This document shows, one piece after another, positions 1 through 6,521 of a stretch of 13,365 nt of DNA; the stretch's first letter is position 1, and every line of letters begins with the position of its first letter. The position numbers were made by a program, and so were the translations under genes. Source of the stretch: Natrialbaceae archaeon (GTDB taxonomy: Archaea > Halobacteriota > Halobacteria > Halobacteriales > Natrialbaceae); assembly GCA_003552325.1 (NCBI GenBank), contig PUKM01000246.1:1-13365 (forward strand), in the 5' to 3' direction. The notes beneath the pieces were generated by a model, which had not been told where the DNA came from, did not search any database, and saw only the letters and a program-made list of their open reading frames with translations.

Positions 1-43
1 ACGCACACGAACTGCTCATCTGCCCAACCGGGAGTGCCAGTGA

Positions 44-1108
44 TCACTCCTCGAGCACTCCCGTATACAGCTCGTGTAAGCGGTTACCGACTCGCTCGAG
101 GCTGTGTTCGGCGGCCGTGTTGCGTGCCTGTTCGCCGAGACATTGGCGACGCGCTGGATCTGTGGCCAGTGCCCTGAGGGTGGTCCGAAACTCGGCTTCG
201 GTTCCACAGCACCGACAGTCGTCGCCGTCGGTGTAGAACTCCCGAAAGACCGGGAGGTCTCGAAGCACGACTGGCTTACCACAGGCCATCGCCTCGAGGA
301 CGGCGATCCCCTGGTTTTCGGTTTGGGTCGGAAAACAGAAGATGTCGCCGGCGGCAAACGCCTCGCGTTTGTCCTCGACCCACCCCGTGAACGTGACGTT
401 TTCCGGCGAGTTTCGGGTCCACCGACGAACGGCACGACTGGCCTGTGGTCCTGTATCGTATGGGCCAAACCAGACGAACTCGTATGGGAGCGCCTGTGCG
501 AGTCGGCAAAACGTCGACAACCCCTTGCGTTCGAAGACGTTGCCAACGGCGAAGACGACCACGTCATCCGGGTCGAGGCCGAGTTTCGCTCGAGCGGGTT
601 CACGGAGGGCCTCGAACCCCTCGAGTGAGGCGTGGTCGACACCGTTCGTGATTGGCTCGATCGGGGCGGTAACCGGATAGGCCTCGAGGTGGCGTTTCGT
701 CTGTTCACTGGGACACAGCACCAGGTCGGCCTGATTGTAAAACCAGCGAAGATACCGCCCGAGGAGGGGAGCGAGGGTGTCAGCGCCACGAAAGCTGCCC
801 CGAAAGTCCTCTCGAGTGACGTGGGCGTGGACCACGAGTGGGCGGCCTGTGCTGATGGCGTGTCTGGCCACGGCAACCGACCCAGGCCCGATCGTATTGC
901 AGTGGGCGATATCGTACGGTCTGACGGGGCTTTTGCCATCGACTATCCGCCTCCTCGTACTCCCTCGCAGGCCACCGGCCCACGGACTCGTCTGCATCGC
1001 TACCCCGTCCTCGAGCAATTCGAGTGCGCGCCGTTGGTGAGCCGTCGACGTGCCGATCCCGCTTCGCTGCAACGGGCCTTCGAGTTCGAGATAGTGGAGC
1101 ACGCGCAC
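44..1108 (-). CDS. GT4-family glycosyltransferase (GT-B fold)
   Basis: Predicted retaining glycosyltransferase that would move a sugar from a nucleotide-sugar donor to a glycan or lipid acceptor at the cytoplasmic side of the membrane; the substrate cannot be read from sequence. From the GTG at 1108 the product is 354 residues and opens with VRVLHYLELEG, then RSGIGTS, the usual first strand and glycine loop of the N-terminal Rossmann domain. The C-terminal domain shows VFAVGNVFERKG (basic Lys near 195) and PTQTENQGIAVLEAMACGKP, the E-x7-E motif (Glu near 264 and 272) with the GKPVV strand, typical of GT4. No membrane segment is seen. A longer in-frame reading from another GTG at 1171 adds 21 residues that lie before the conserved first strand, so I prefer the shorter start. 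It is divergent from the RNase P gene. Family confident, substrate unknown. Confidence 0.85.
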   Translation of the reverse strand: MRVLHYLELEGPLQRSGIGTSTAHQRRALELLEDGVAMQTSPWAGGLRGSTRRRIVDGKSPVRPYDIAHCNTIGPGSVAVARHAISTGRPLVVHAHVTREDFRGSFRGADTLAPLLGRYLRWFYNQADLVLCPSEQTKRHLEAYPVTAPIEPITNGVDHASLEGFEALREPARAKLGLDPDDVVVFAVGNVFERKGLSTFCRLAQALPYEFVWFGPYDTGPQASRAVRRWTRNSPENVTFTGWVEDKREAFAAGDIFCFPTQTENQGIAVLEAMACGKPVVLRDLPVFREFYTDGDDCRCCGTEAEFRTTLRALATDPARRQCLGEQARNTAAEHSLERVGNRLHELYTGVLEE

Positions 1109-1232
1109 GGTTCGTTTGTGCAGAGAGCGAACCCGGGCAAAGGCGTGTCGATGCTCGAGAATACCGGCCACCCTGTGTCCGGCTCACCAGCAACCACAAT
1201 AGCCTTACGACCACCGCGGTAATCCGGCCACA

Positions 1233-1508
1233 ATGGGCATCGCAGCCGAGCGAATCGACCGCTTACACGCCCTCGCTCGAGCAGCGGCCGCCGATGGCGA
1301 GGACGAGCGGGCCAGGAAGTACGTCCGCCTCGCCCGCCGGGTCGCCGAGCGAAACCGATTGTCACTTCCGCGAGCGTTCAAGCGGTTCACGTGTGACCGG
1401 TGTGATGCGTATCTCCGGCCGGGAACCAACGCGCGTGTCAGATTGCAAGACGGCCACGTCGTGATCACCTGTGACTGTGGTCAGCAGGCGCGGTACCCGT
1501 ACGAGTGA
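1233..1508 (+). CDS. rnp4: Ribonuclease P protein component 4 (Rpr2/Rpp21 family)
   Basis: Protein subunit of archaeal RNase P, the ribonucleoprotein that trims 5' leaders from precursor tRNAs. The 91-residue product has the family layout: an N-terminal pair of basic helices (residues 3-45, with RARKYVRLARRVAERNRL) followed by a zinc ribbon with Cys54-x2-Cys57 (CDRC) and Cys80-x-Cys82 (CDCG). Length matches archaeal Rnp4. The start ATG has no Shine-Dalgarno; an AT-rich AATAGCCTTA about 26-35 bases upstream (1198-1207) could be the TATA element of a nearly leaderless transcript. The YhbY-like RNA-binding gene follows after 76 bases on the same strand. Confidence 0.9.
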   Translation: MGIAAERIDRLHALARAAAADGEDERARKYVRLARRVAERNRLSLPRAFKRFTCDRCDAYLRPGTNARVRLQDGHVVITCDCGQQARYPYE

Positions 1509-1584
1509 TCGCCATTGTCGACTGAACGGCGGCACTCGCCGGTTTCGCGAACATTGAAGACACTCCCGTTCCTCAACTGGTCGT

Positions 1585-1833
1585 ATGGACCAACAGGAAC
1601 TCCAACGTCGGGCTCACGACCTCGACGTGACAGTATGGGTCGGAAAAAGTGGTATCGACGCCGTCACCGACGAATTGAACACACAACTCGAGAACGAACC
1701 GCTGATAAAGGTCAAATTCCTCCGGTCGGCTCGAGCGGGCGAGCCAACTGAGGAAAAAGCCCACTCGCTGGCTGAGCAGGTGAACGCCTCCGTTATCGAT
1801 ACACGCGGACATACCGCGGTGGTCCACCGATGA
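1585..1833 (+). CDS. YhbY/CRM-domain RNA-binding protein
   Basis: Small single-domain protein of 82 residues matching the CRS1-YhbY (CRM) RNA-binding fold: an N-terminal helix (QQELQRRAHDL), the hallmark GxxG loop (G20-K-S-G23 in VWVGKSGI), then a long helix and strands ending VIDTRGHTAVVHR. In bacteria and plants this fold binds structured RNA such as pre-50S ribosomal RNA and introns. In archaea the exact target is not settled. It sits directly after the RNase P protein gene, which supports an RNA-processing role. No clear Shine-Dalgarno precedes the ATG. Its last four bases, ATGA, overlap the start of the mechanosensitive channel gene, so the two are probably translated together. Confidence 0.85.
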   Translation: MDQQELQRRAHDLDVTVWVGKSGIDAVTDELNTQLENEPLIKVKFLRSARAGEPTEEKAHSLAEQVNASVIDTRGHTAVVHR

Positions 1834-2729
1834 ACGCCATTGTGGCACAAGCGCTGGGCCCCATCGGAGAGCAACTCGATTCGCTCCTCGGAAACGAGGC
1901 ACTGGCGGGGACGCTCGAGGGCGGGATCCTGTTCGTCGTTACGTTCGTGTTAGTGTGGGTCATCGGCAAGGCCATCGTCGGCTCGCTCGTGAAACGGGCC
2001 TTCGATCGCCGCGAACTCGATACACACGCCCAGAAGCCGCTGTTGATCATCACGCGCTTCGGCGTTGCGTTCCTCGCCATCGCCATCGCGTTCGGAGTCG
2101 CCGGCTTCGGTAATTTCCTCGTTTCGATGGCCGGGATCGCCGCGGCCGGGGCGCTCGCGATCGGTCTCGCCCTACAAAACGTCATTTCGAACTTCGTTGC
2201 CGGTGTCTTCATTTATACTGACAAACCGTTCCGCATCGGTGACTGGATCGAGTGGGACGACCACTCGGGCGTCGTCGAGGACATCAGCCTCCGGGTAACC
2301 CGTGTTCGAACCTTCGACAACGAACTGTTGACCGTTCCGAACAGCAACCTGACCGGCGGCGTCCTCAAGAACCCCGTCGACGCGGACAAACTCCGGCTCA
2401 AATTCGTTTTCGGTATCGGCTACGACGACGACATCCAGCAAGCGACAGACATCATCGTCGAGGAAGCGAAAAACCACCCCGACATCCTCGAGGACCCTGC
2501 CCCATCCGTTCGTCTGACCGAACTCGGCGACTCCGATGTCGGCCTCCAGTCGCGGTTTTGGATCTCCGAACCGTCACGTGCGGACTTCGTCCGCACCCGT
2601 GCTGAGTACGTCCAGGCCGTCAAAGAGCGCTTCGACGAGGAGGGAATCGACATCCCGTACCCGATCCGAACGCTCGAGGGCGCATTGGGAGTCGAGAACT
2701 CTCCGGCGCTCGGGATGGCTGACGACTGA
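1830..2729 (+). CDS. mscS: MscS-family small-conductance mechanosensitive channel
   Basis: Membrane channel expected to open under membrane tension and release solutes during hypo-osmotic shock. The 299-residue protein has three predicted membrane segments at about 30-53, 70-92 and 95-128. The third is the small-residue-rich pore helix AAGALAIGLALQNVISNFVAGVFI, followed by the MscS beta domain with KPFRIGDWIEWDDHSGVVEDISLR and the TVPNSNL motif (residues 168-174), then a C-terminal alpha/beta domain. Length equals the short MscS type (E. coli MscS is 286 residues). The ATG overlaps the preceding stop by four bases and lacks its own Shine-Dalgarno, suggesting coupling to the YhbY gene. The 96 bases after its stop, before the convergent transporter, show no convincing terminator. 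Confidence 0.93.
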   Translation: MNAIVAQALGPIGEQLDSLLGNEALAGTLEGGILFVVTFVLVWVIGKAIVGSLVKRAFDRRELDTHAQKPLLIITRFGVAFLAIAIAFGVAGFGNFLVSMAGIAAAGALAIGLALQNVISNFVAGVFIYTDKPFRIGDWIEWDDHSGVVEDISLRVTRVRTFDNELLTVPNSNLTGGVLKNPVDADKLRLKFVFGIGYDDDIQQATDIIVEEAKNHPDILEDPAPSVRLTELGDSDVGLQSRFWISEPSRADFVRTRAEYVQAVKERFDEEGIDIPYPIRTLEGALGVENSPALGMADD

Positions 2730-2825
2730 GCCACCTTTCGGCCTCTCGTTGTCACTGCTCGCCTTTTCGACCAGGATAACTACCACGAGGAGACGGTCGC
2801 TTCTGCACCAGGCTATGACTTCGAT

Positions 2826-3842
2826 TCAATCACTCCGGACGATTACCCCGTCAGTTCCCTCATCGGTGGGAGTGTTGTGGTCCGCTCGTTGGCTTTCAGC
2901 TGTGCCACGGGCAGCGGGCTCACTCGAGAGGAACCAGACGCCGACCCCCATCACCGCGCCACCGGCGAGAAACAGGGGGCCGAGTTGCTCGCCCAGAAAG
3001 AGCGCCCCGAGTGCGCCACCCACGACGGGCTGGATGAACAGAAATACCGAGACGACGCTCGCGCTGACGTACTCGAGGCCCTTATACCAGAGATACCACG
3101 CGACAGCAGTTCCGAACACCCCGAGATAGCCGACGGCGAGAACGAGCGGGAGTGTGATGGGGATCGAGGCGAGTGCGGTATCCGTCAGCCACAGTTCGAT
3201 GGGGACACCCAATGCGAGGATCACGGTCGCGACGGTCGCCGAGTACGCCGCGGTCTCGAGGGCGGAGTACCGGGTGACGAGGGGTTTCCCGAAGACCGTA
3301 TAGACGGCCCAGGTGGCACTGGCCACCACGAGCAACCCGATACCAGCCGTCGTCCCGCCCGAAAGTGCTGTCAGATCGTACTGCCCGGCAAGCACGAGGA
3401 CGGTGCCACCCATGGCGAGGGCCATGCCGAGGATGGCTCGACGCTCGAGGCGTTCACCGAGGACGGTAATGCCGAGGGCGACGGCGAACACCGGCGTCGA
3501 GACGGTGATCAGCGAACCCTGACTCGCCGTCGTCAACTCGGTGCCGAGAAATTGGGTGGTGATGGAGGCAGCGACGACGACGCCGAGGGCGATGAAGCCG
3601 CCCCACTCCCGTGCCGTAAACGTTCGCCGTGGGTACGCATACTGAACGAGGAGGATCAACACGGCAGCCCCAAGTCCGACTCGCGCGAACGCCAGCGTCA
3701 CTGGCGGGACGCTATCGAACCCCCACATGCTGACGACGTAGAGTCCACCCCACAGCGCCGCGGCGAGGGCTGGGGCAATCACGAGCAGGAACCGACTGTT
3801 CTCCGTGGTGATGGTATCGAACACCGCCTCGAGTGATTTCAC
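2826..3842 (-). CDS. DMT-superfamily transporter, EamA type
   Basis: Integral membrane protein of the drug/metabolite transporter superfamily; members export amino acids, nucleobases or other small molecules, and the substrate here cannot be told. The 338 residues hold about ten hydrophobic helices in two EamA repeats. The first repeat begins LLVIAPALAAALWGGLYVVSMWGFDSVPPVTLAFARVGLGAA and the second begins near GTTAGIGLLVVASATWAVYTVFGKPLV; both carry the typical W-x3 plus P-x2-x2-AF/R pattern or a variant of it. The last helix (LAGGAVMGVGVWFLSS) is followed by a hydrophilic acidic tail of about 30 residues. The start is GTG at 3842; an internal GTG about 21 codons later lies closer to the first helix and is an alternative. 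It is 73 bases downstream of the Bat-type regulator on the same strand. Confidence 0.88.
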   Translation of the reverse strand: MKSLEAVFDTITTENSRFLLVIAPALAAALWGGLYVVSMWGFDSVPPVTLAFARVGLGAAVLILLVQYAYPRRTFTAREWGGFIALGVVVAASITTQFLGTELTTASQGSLITVSTPVFAVALGITVLGERLERRAILGMALAMGGTVLVLAGQYDLTALSGGTTAGIGLLVVASATWAVYTVFGKPLVTRYSALETAAYSATVATVILALGVPIELWLTDTALASIPITLPLVLAVGYLGVFGTAVAWYLWYKGLEYVSASVVSVFLFIQPVVGGALGALFLGEQLGPLFLAGGAVMGVGVWFLSSEPAARGTAESQRADHNTPTDEGTDGVIVRSD

Positions 3843-3915
3843 GGCCAGGTCACACCCACCCTATCTGGGGGTCGAGCATACGCTCGTTCGTTAGGATGTT
3901 AACCCCACGTTCGAA

Positions 3916-4617
3916 TCAGCCGCCATCCTGCCCTTCGAGCACGCTCGAGAGCAGTTTTGCCTCTCCACGCCGGAGCGTTTTCGAGACCGCCGCGTCGGAG
4001 ACACCACGGTGGGTTGCCAGATCGCCGAGCGTCGACACCCGCGGCACCTCGTAATAGCCCCCGTCGATCGCTCGCTCGACCGTCTCTCGTTCGGCCGGCG
4101 TGAGCGAGCGCCACGCCTCGAGGACGGCGCTCCCGAGCGTTTCCACGCGAACGTCCTCGAGAGCGGAGGCCGGGGTCACCCGGTGGCGGCGAGTGACTCG
4201 ACACTCGTCGTGGGTTCGCTCGAGGGTTGCGAGGGCCCCTTCAGCGCCGGCATCGGTGTCGAAGCCGATTTCCCAGCGTTCGATCCCATCGACGTTCCGA
4301 AACGGGCCCGTGAGATACCCGTCGTGAGCGAGGACAGTTCCCATCGCATCCGTCGTCGTCAACGAGAGTTTCGCCCGCGCGGTCGCACCCTCTTTGGCGA
4401 GTAATGAAAACGTCTCCGTCGAGGGGTGACCGTCGACGGTTTCGAGGGCCCGTTCGAGCGCCTGTGGTGATTCCCCATCGACGAGGACGCGCAACTCGAG
4501 GGTCGACCGGTCGTGGTGGTAGTGCCAGTGTGGGGTGACGAACGCCACCTCCTCGGCACTCGAGGCCGCACCCAGCGGACAGTCGTCCTGTTTGAGAGCG
4601 AGTTCGAGACTGATCAT
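3916..4617 (-). CDS. Bat-type HTH_10 transcription regulator
   Basis: Haloarchaeal DNA-binding regulator of the bacterio-opsin-activator-like class. The C-terminal domain (about residues 172-226) reads LTPAERETVERAIDGGYYEVPR then TLGDLATHRGVSDAAVSKTLRRGEAKLL, the diagnostic HTH_10 pattern with its GYYEVPR signature. The N-terminal 160 residues form the alpha/beta domain usual in this class, opening MISLELALKQDDCPLG and containing a His-rich strand (HWHYHH, residues 30-35). No PAS, GAF or receiver domain is present, so any ligand or signal is unknown. The target may be the DMT transporter immediately downstream or the gene itself. A perfect 6+6 bp inverted repeat lies 4-18 bases upstream of the ATG. 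It follows the SRP RNA gene on the same strand with 79 bases between. Confidence 0.88.
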   Translation of the reverse strand: MISLELALKQDDCPLGAASSAEEVAFVTPHWHYHHDRSTLELRVLVDGESPQALERALETVDGHPSTETFSLLAKEGATARAKLSLTTTDAMGTVLAHDGYLTGPFRNVDGIERWEIGFDTDAGAEGALATLERTHDECRVTRRHRVTPASALEDVRVETLGSAVLEAWRSLTPAERETVERAIDGGYYEVPRVSTLGDLATHRGVSDAAVSKTLRRGEAKLLSSVLEGQDGG

Positions 4618-4620
4618 AGG

Positions 4621-4635
4621 AGAGCCAGGGGCTCT
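4621..4635. repeat. Inverted repeat AGAGCC-AGG-GGCTCT at regulator start
   Basis: Six-base perfect arms separated by three bases, beginning four bases upstream of the ATG of the Bat-type regulator. By position it could be an autoregulatory operator near the transcription start, a small hairpin affecting initiation, or chance. No T-rich tract follows on the minus strand, so a terminator of the SRP RNA is less likely. Confidence 0.4.
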
Positions 4636-4696
4636 GAGTCAAATGGTGTTGTGATTGGGGCGGCCGCTCTCGGCTTTCGATGTATCAGATATGAAT

Positions 4697-5002
4697 GTGG
4701 ACCCCGTGGTTGCCCGGCGTTCCGACCGGGGGAATCCCGATTGCCTTCTCCACCCCGCGACCCGTCGAGCGACAGGTGTCCGGCGGTCCACTGCTCGCTT
4801 CCGCGCCTGATGGGCTGTCGCCGATTAACCACGACGAGACGTCCCTGCGGACGGTCGACGTGGCCCGCTGTCCCCGACGGACGAGGCTTCTACGTTGGCT
4901 CTCGGGGCCCCGGCCGGTCGACCGGACGCCCACGGGCTTTGGTCCCCGCTGAAGGCCATATTACGGGTTGTGAGCAGGGCCTAACTGCCCGACCTAGTCC
5001 AC
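4697..5002 (-). ncRNA. ffs: Signal recognition particle RNA (archaeal 7S RNA)
   Basis: RNA scaffold of the signal recognition particle, which binds SRP54 and SRP19 and targets ribosomes making membrane or secreted proteins. Read on the minus strand, 4791-4809 gives CAGGCGCGGAAGCGAGCAG, the helix 8 core with the GGAA tetraloop (4799-4802) and the asymmetric AGCAG side bound by SRP54. The 5' end (near 5002) begins GUGGACUAGGUCGGGCAG, and the 3' end (near 4697) finishes GGGGUCCAC, so GUGGAC pairs with GUCCAC as helix 1, a feature of archaeal SRP RNA. The 5' domain shows GGGCAG pairing with CUGCUC (helix 3) and a following CCCGUAAUAUGGCC segment resembling helix 4. The enclosed length, 306 bases, fits haloarchaeal 7S RNA of about 305. 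Exact ends are set from helix 1 pairing and may be off by a few bases. Confidence 0.92.
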
Positions 5003-5020
5003 TTTTACCTAACGGACTCT

Positions 5021-5036
5021 CGCTTAAGGGCCTTTC
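5021..5036 (-). promoter_or_regulatory. Candidate BRE/TATA promoter of SRP RNA
   Basis: On the minus strand the sequence reads GAAAGGCCCTTAAGCG. The CTTAAG core (5023-5028) is centred about 24-25 bases before the inferred RNA 5' end at 5002, the standard archaeal TATA spacing, and is preceded by a purine-rich stretch that could serve as the TFB recognition element. Confidence 0.5.
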
Positions 5037-5051
5037 GTCTCTCTACCCCAC

Positions 5052-5061
5052 TCCACGTGGA
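5052..5061. repeat. Palindrome TCCACGTGGA between divergent promoters
   Basis: A perfect 10-base palindrome lying in the 178-base gap between the SRP RNA 5' end and cheW. It is upstream of both inferred promoters. It could be a regulator site, but a palindrome this short in GC-rich DNA can also arise by chance. Confidence 0.3.
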
Positions 5062-5140
5062 ACCGGTTTCACTCGAGGGCCGCCGAAACCAAAACGTCGG
5101 TGTGACCCCCGAGACTGTCATGTCCGACGGACGTTCCGGA

Positions 5141-5180
5141 GACAACGTTTTAATGGTGGACTGAGATATTTAGTCAGACA
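5141..5180 (+). promoter_or_regulatory. Candidate promoter of cheW
   Basis: GTTTTAAT at 5147-5154 is the most AT-rich element upstream of cheW and lies 27-34 bases before its ATG. A transcript starting 22-26 bases downstream would have a leader of only a few bases, as is common in haloarchaea. A second AT-rich stretch, GATATTTAGT at 5164-5173, is too close to the ATG to be the TATA box. No Shine-Dalgarno is present. Confidence 0.5.
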
Positions 5181-6014
5181 ATGGTTCCGGAACTCCCCGA
5201 CCGACTCCTCGGCGTCAGTATCGACGACCCGAGCGACCGAGAGCCGACGGACGAGCGTCCCGATGAACCCGAGGAACTCGAGCGGTTTCTGTACGTCGAA
5301 CTCGGGGCTCACCGGCTCGCGATCCCTGTCGACGACGTCAAAACGATCGCCGATCCACCGCCACGCGACGACATCACCCGAATCCCTCGAGGACCCGACC
5401 CTGTTGAAGGGCTGGTCGACCTCCGTGGAGAGATTACGGCGATCATCGACGCTCGCGTGCACTTTCCCGTCGAAGCGGAGCCACCTGAAGCGTCGCCACT
5501 GGTCGTGTTCGATCGGCCAACGGACCAGCAACCGGCCGCACTCCGTGTCGACGGCGCACTCGGTGTCCACACGATACCGGAGGAGAACGTCCGCGGGCCT
5601 GAGGCGCTGTCGGACCGAACCGTGGCCGGTGGGGCCATCGAACACCCCCTGATCGAGGCGATCATCGAACAGGAACGTGAAGAATCCGGTAGCGATACGC
5701 GCCCGAAACGACGGACCTCCTCGCGTTCACGCCGCGAATCGACCCGGAGCGACCCTGGGGCTGCGGCTGGCACAGCGATATCGACGCCAAGCTTCGAGAG
5801 CGGTGACGAACGAGCACCTGGGTCTACACGGAGTGGCCCCCCTCGACAGACGGAATCGACGGAGTCGACCGTTGTCGACGAATTCGTCCTCGAGGATGAC
5901 GAGTCGGACGGCCCTGTGGACTCCGTTACTGATTCCTCGACAGTCATCGTCGAGACGACGGCAGTCATCGACGTCCAGGCACTGTTGTTTGCATCGGGGA
6001 AGCAACCACAGTAA
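5181..6014 (+). CDS. cheW: Chemotaxis coupling protein CheW with disordered insertion
   Basis: Adaptor linking taxis receptors to the kinase CheA at the cytoplasmic receptor array. The 277 residues are well above the usual 150-180. A 33-residue charged leader is followed by the CheW core at about 34-164: ERFLYVELGAHRLAIPVDDVKTI, ITRIPRGPDPVEGLVDLRGEITAIIDAR (the conserved G-L-V-D-L-R-G strand), then ASPLVVFDR. Residues about 165-252 are hydrophilic and low in complexity (KRRTSSRSRR, TESTEST, acidic runs). After them TTAVIDVQALLFASG (259-273) matches the last strand and helix of a CheW fold, usually written x-I-L-D-V-x-x-L-L. The insertion therefore interrupts the domain rather than following it. 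The gene leads the che cluster but is separated from cheY by 144 bases containing likely promoter elements. The ATG lacks a Shine-Dalgarno. Confidence 0.9.
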   Translation: MVPELPDRLLGVSIDDPSDREPTDERPDEPEELERFLYVELGAHRLAIPVDDVKTIADPPPRDDITRIPRGPDPVEGLVDLRGEITAIIDARVHFPVEAEPPEASPLVVFDRPTDQQPAALRVDGALGVHTIPEENVRGPEALSDRTVAGGAIEHPLIEAIIEQEREESGSDTRPKRRTSSRSRRESTRSDPGAAAGTAISTPSFESGDERAPGSTRSGPPRQTESTESTVVDEFVLEDDESDGPVDSVTDSSTVIVETTAVIDVQALLFASGKQPQ

Positions 6015-6052
6015 ATCCCTGTCGGCGTGTTTCAACACCGGCGCGAATACGG

Positions 6053-6072
6053 GTGAAACGGCCCGTTTTCAC
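6053..6072. repeat. Imperfect inverted repeat downstream of cheW
   Basis: GTGAAACGG and CCGTTTTCAC face each other around a single base, with one extra T in the right arm. It lies 39 bases after the cheW stop and about 100 bases before cheY. It may be a hairpin terminating some cheW transcripts, an operator, or chance. There is no long T run behind it. Confidence 0.3.
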
Positions 6073-6086
6073 GCTTACAGTGGCGT

Positions 6087-6102
6087 TTATCAGGTGTGAT
6101 AA
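6087..6102. promoter_or_regulatory. Dyad TTATCA-N4-TGATAA upstream of cheY
   Basis: A perfect 6+6 base inverted repeat with a four-base spacer (GGTG) in the cheW-cheY gap. It ends 10 bases before the best TATA candidate for cheY (CATTTATGG, 6113-6121), so a bound protein would sit at or just upstream of the TFB recognition element. The left arm also resembles a TATA box (GTTTATCA). Its AT-rich nature in GC-rich DNA makes chance less likely than for GC palindromes. Confidence 0.5.
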
Positions 6103-6110
6103 TCGAGAGA

Positions 6111-6122
6111 CAGCATTTATGG
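6111..6122 (+). promoter_or_regulatory. Candidate TATA box of cheY operon
   Basis: CAGCATTTATGG contains an A/T-rich core (ATTTAT, 6114-6119) 40-45 bases before the cheY ATG at 6159. Initiation about 25 bases downstream (near 6142) would give a leader of about 15 bases. GTATTTCTAT at 6128-6137 is a weaker, closer alternative. Together with the gap length this suggests that cheY-cheD can be transcribed apart from cheW. Confidence 0.4.
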
Positions 6123-6158
6123 TAGTTGTATTTCTATCGGAGTTTGGTGTACAATTGA

Positions 6159-6521
6159 ATGTCGACAGGGGTGCTCATCGTAGACGACTCTCATTTTATG
6201 CGAAACCTCCTGCGTCAAATTCTCGAACAGGAGTATCGCATCGTCGGAGAGGCGTCGAACGGCGCTGAAGCCGTCAAACTGTACAAAGAAGAGAACCCCG
6301 ACATCGTCATGATGGATATCGTGATGCCGAAATGTAACGGCATCAAGGCGACGGCCGCAATCAAGAAACTCGATCCGTCGTCGCGCGTCATCATGTGTAC
6401 GAGTGTCGGGCAACGAGAGAAAATGAAACTCGCCGTCAAGGCTGGCGCCGATGGCTACGTGACCAAACCGTTCGAGGAGCCAAGCGTACGGAAAGCACTT
6501 GCAGACGTTGTTGCGGTATGA
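6159..6521 (+). CDS. cheY: Chemotaxis response regulator CheY
   Basis: Single-domain receiver that accepts phosphate from CheA and signals to the archaellum motor; in haloarchaea this contact goes through CheF adaptors. The 120 residues include the acidic pair Asp9-Asp10 (VLIVDDS), the phospho-acceptor Asp53 in IVMMDIVMP, the switch Thr81-Ser82 (IMCTSVGQ) and the conserved Lys103 in GYVTKPF. There is no output domain, as expected for CheY. The archaeal-type motif MDIVMPKCNGI is seen. It is preceded by its own promoter region, and its TGA stop overlaps the cheB ATG (ATGA), indicating tight coupling. Confidence is high. Confidence 0.96.
   Translation: MSTGVLIVDDSHFMRNLLRQILEQEYRIVGEASNGAEAVKLYKEENPDIVMMDIVMPKCNGIKATAAIKKLDPSSRVIMCTSVGQREKMKLAVKAGADGYVTKPFEEPSVRKALADVVAV

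Noticed and set aside
1109..1171. 21-residue N-terminal extension of the glycosyltransferase from another GTG
   Set aside because: It precedes the conserved first strand of the Rossmann domain and reads as random Arg/His-rich sequence; the GTG at 1108 gives the family-like start.
2730..2825. Possible terminator between convergent mscS and the transporter
   Set aside because: Only one CCTTTTCG run is present, with no hairpin; not enough to call.
2877..3836. Plus-strand open frame opposite the EamA transporter
   Set aside because: The minus strand encodes a clear ten-helix transporter; the plus-strand translation is highly charged and featureless, as expected of an antisense frame.
5122..5139. 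Apparent dyad TCCGACGG/CGTTCCGGA upstream of cheW
   Set aside because: The arms do not pair over more than a few bases once aligned; likely chance in GC-rich DNA.
4513..5652. Long plus-strand open frame of 379 codons across the regulator, SRP RNA and cheW
   Set aside because: It overlaps three well supported features, has Arg/Ser/Pro-rich composition typical of an off-frame reading in GC-rich DNA, and shows no family motif.
6395..6517. Upstream extension of cheB by 41 codons
   Set aside because: The extension lies within cheY; the receiver fold begins at the ATG at 6518, which overlaps the cheY stop.
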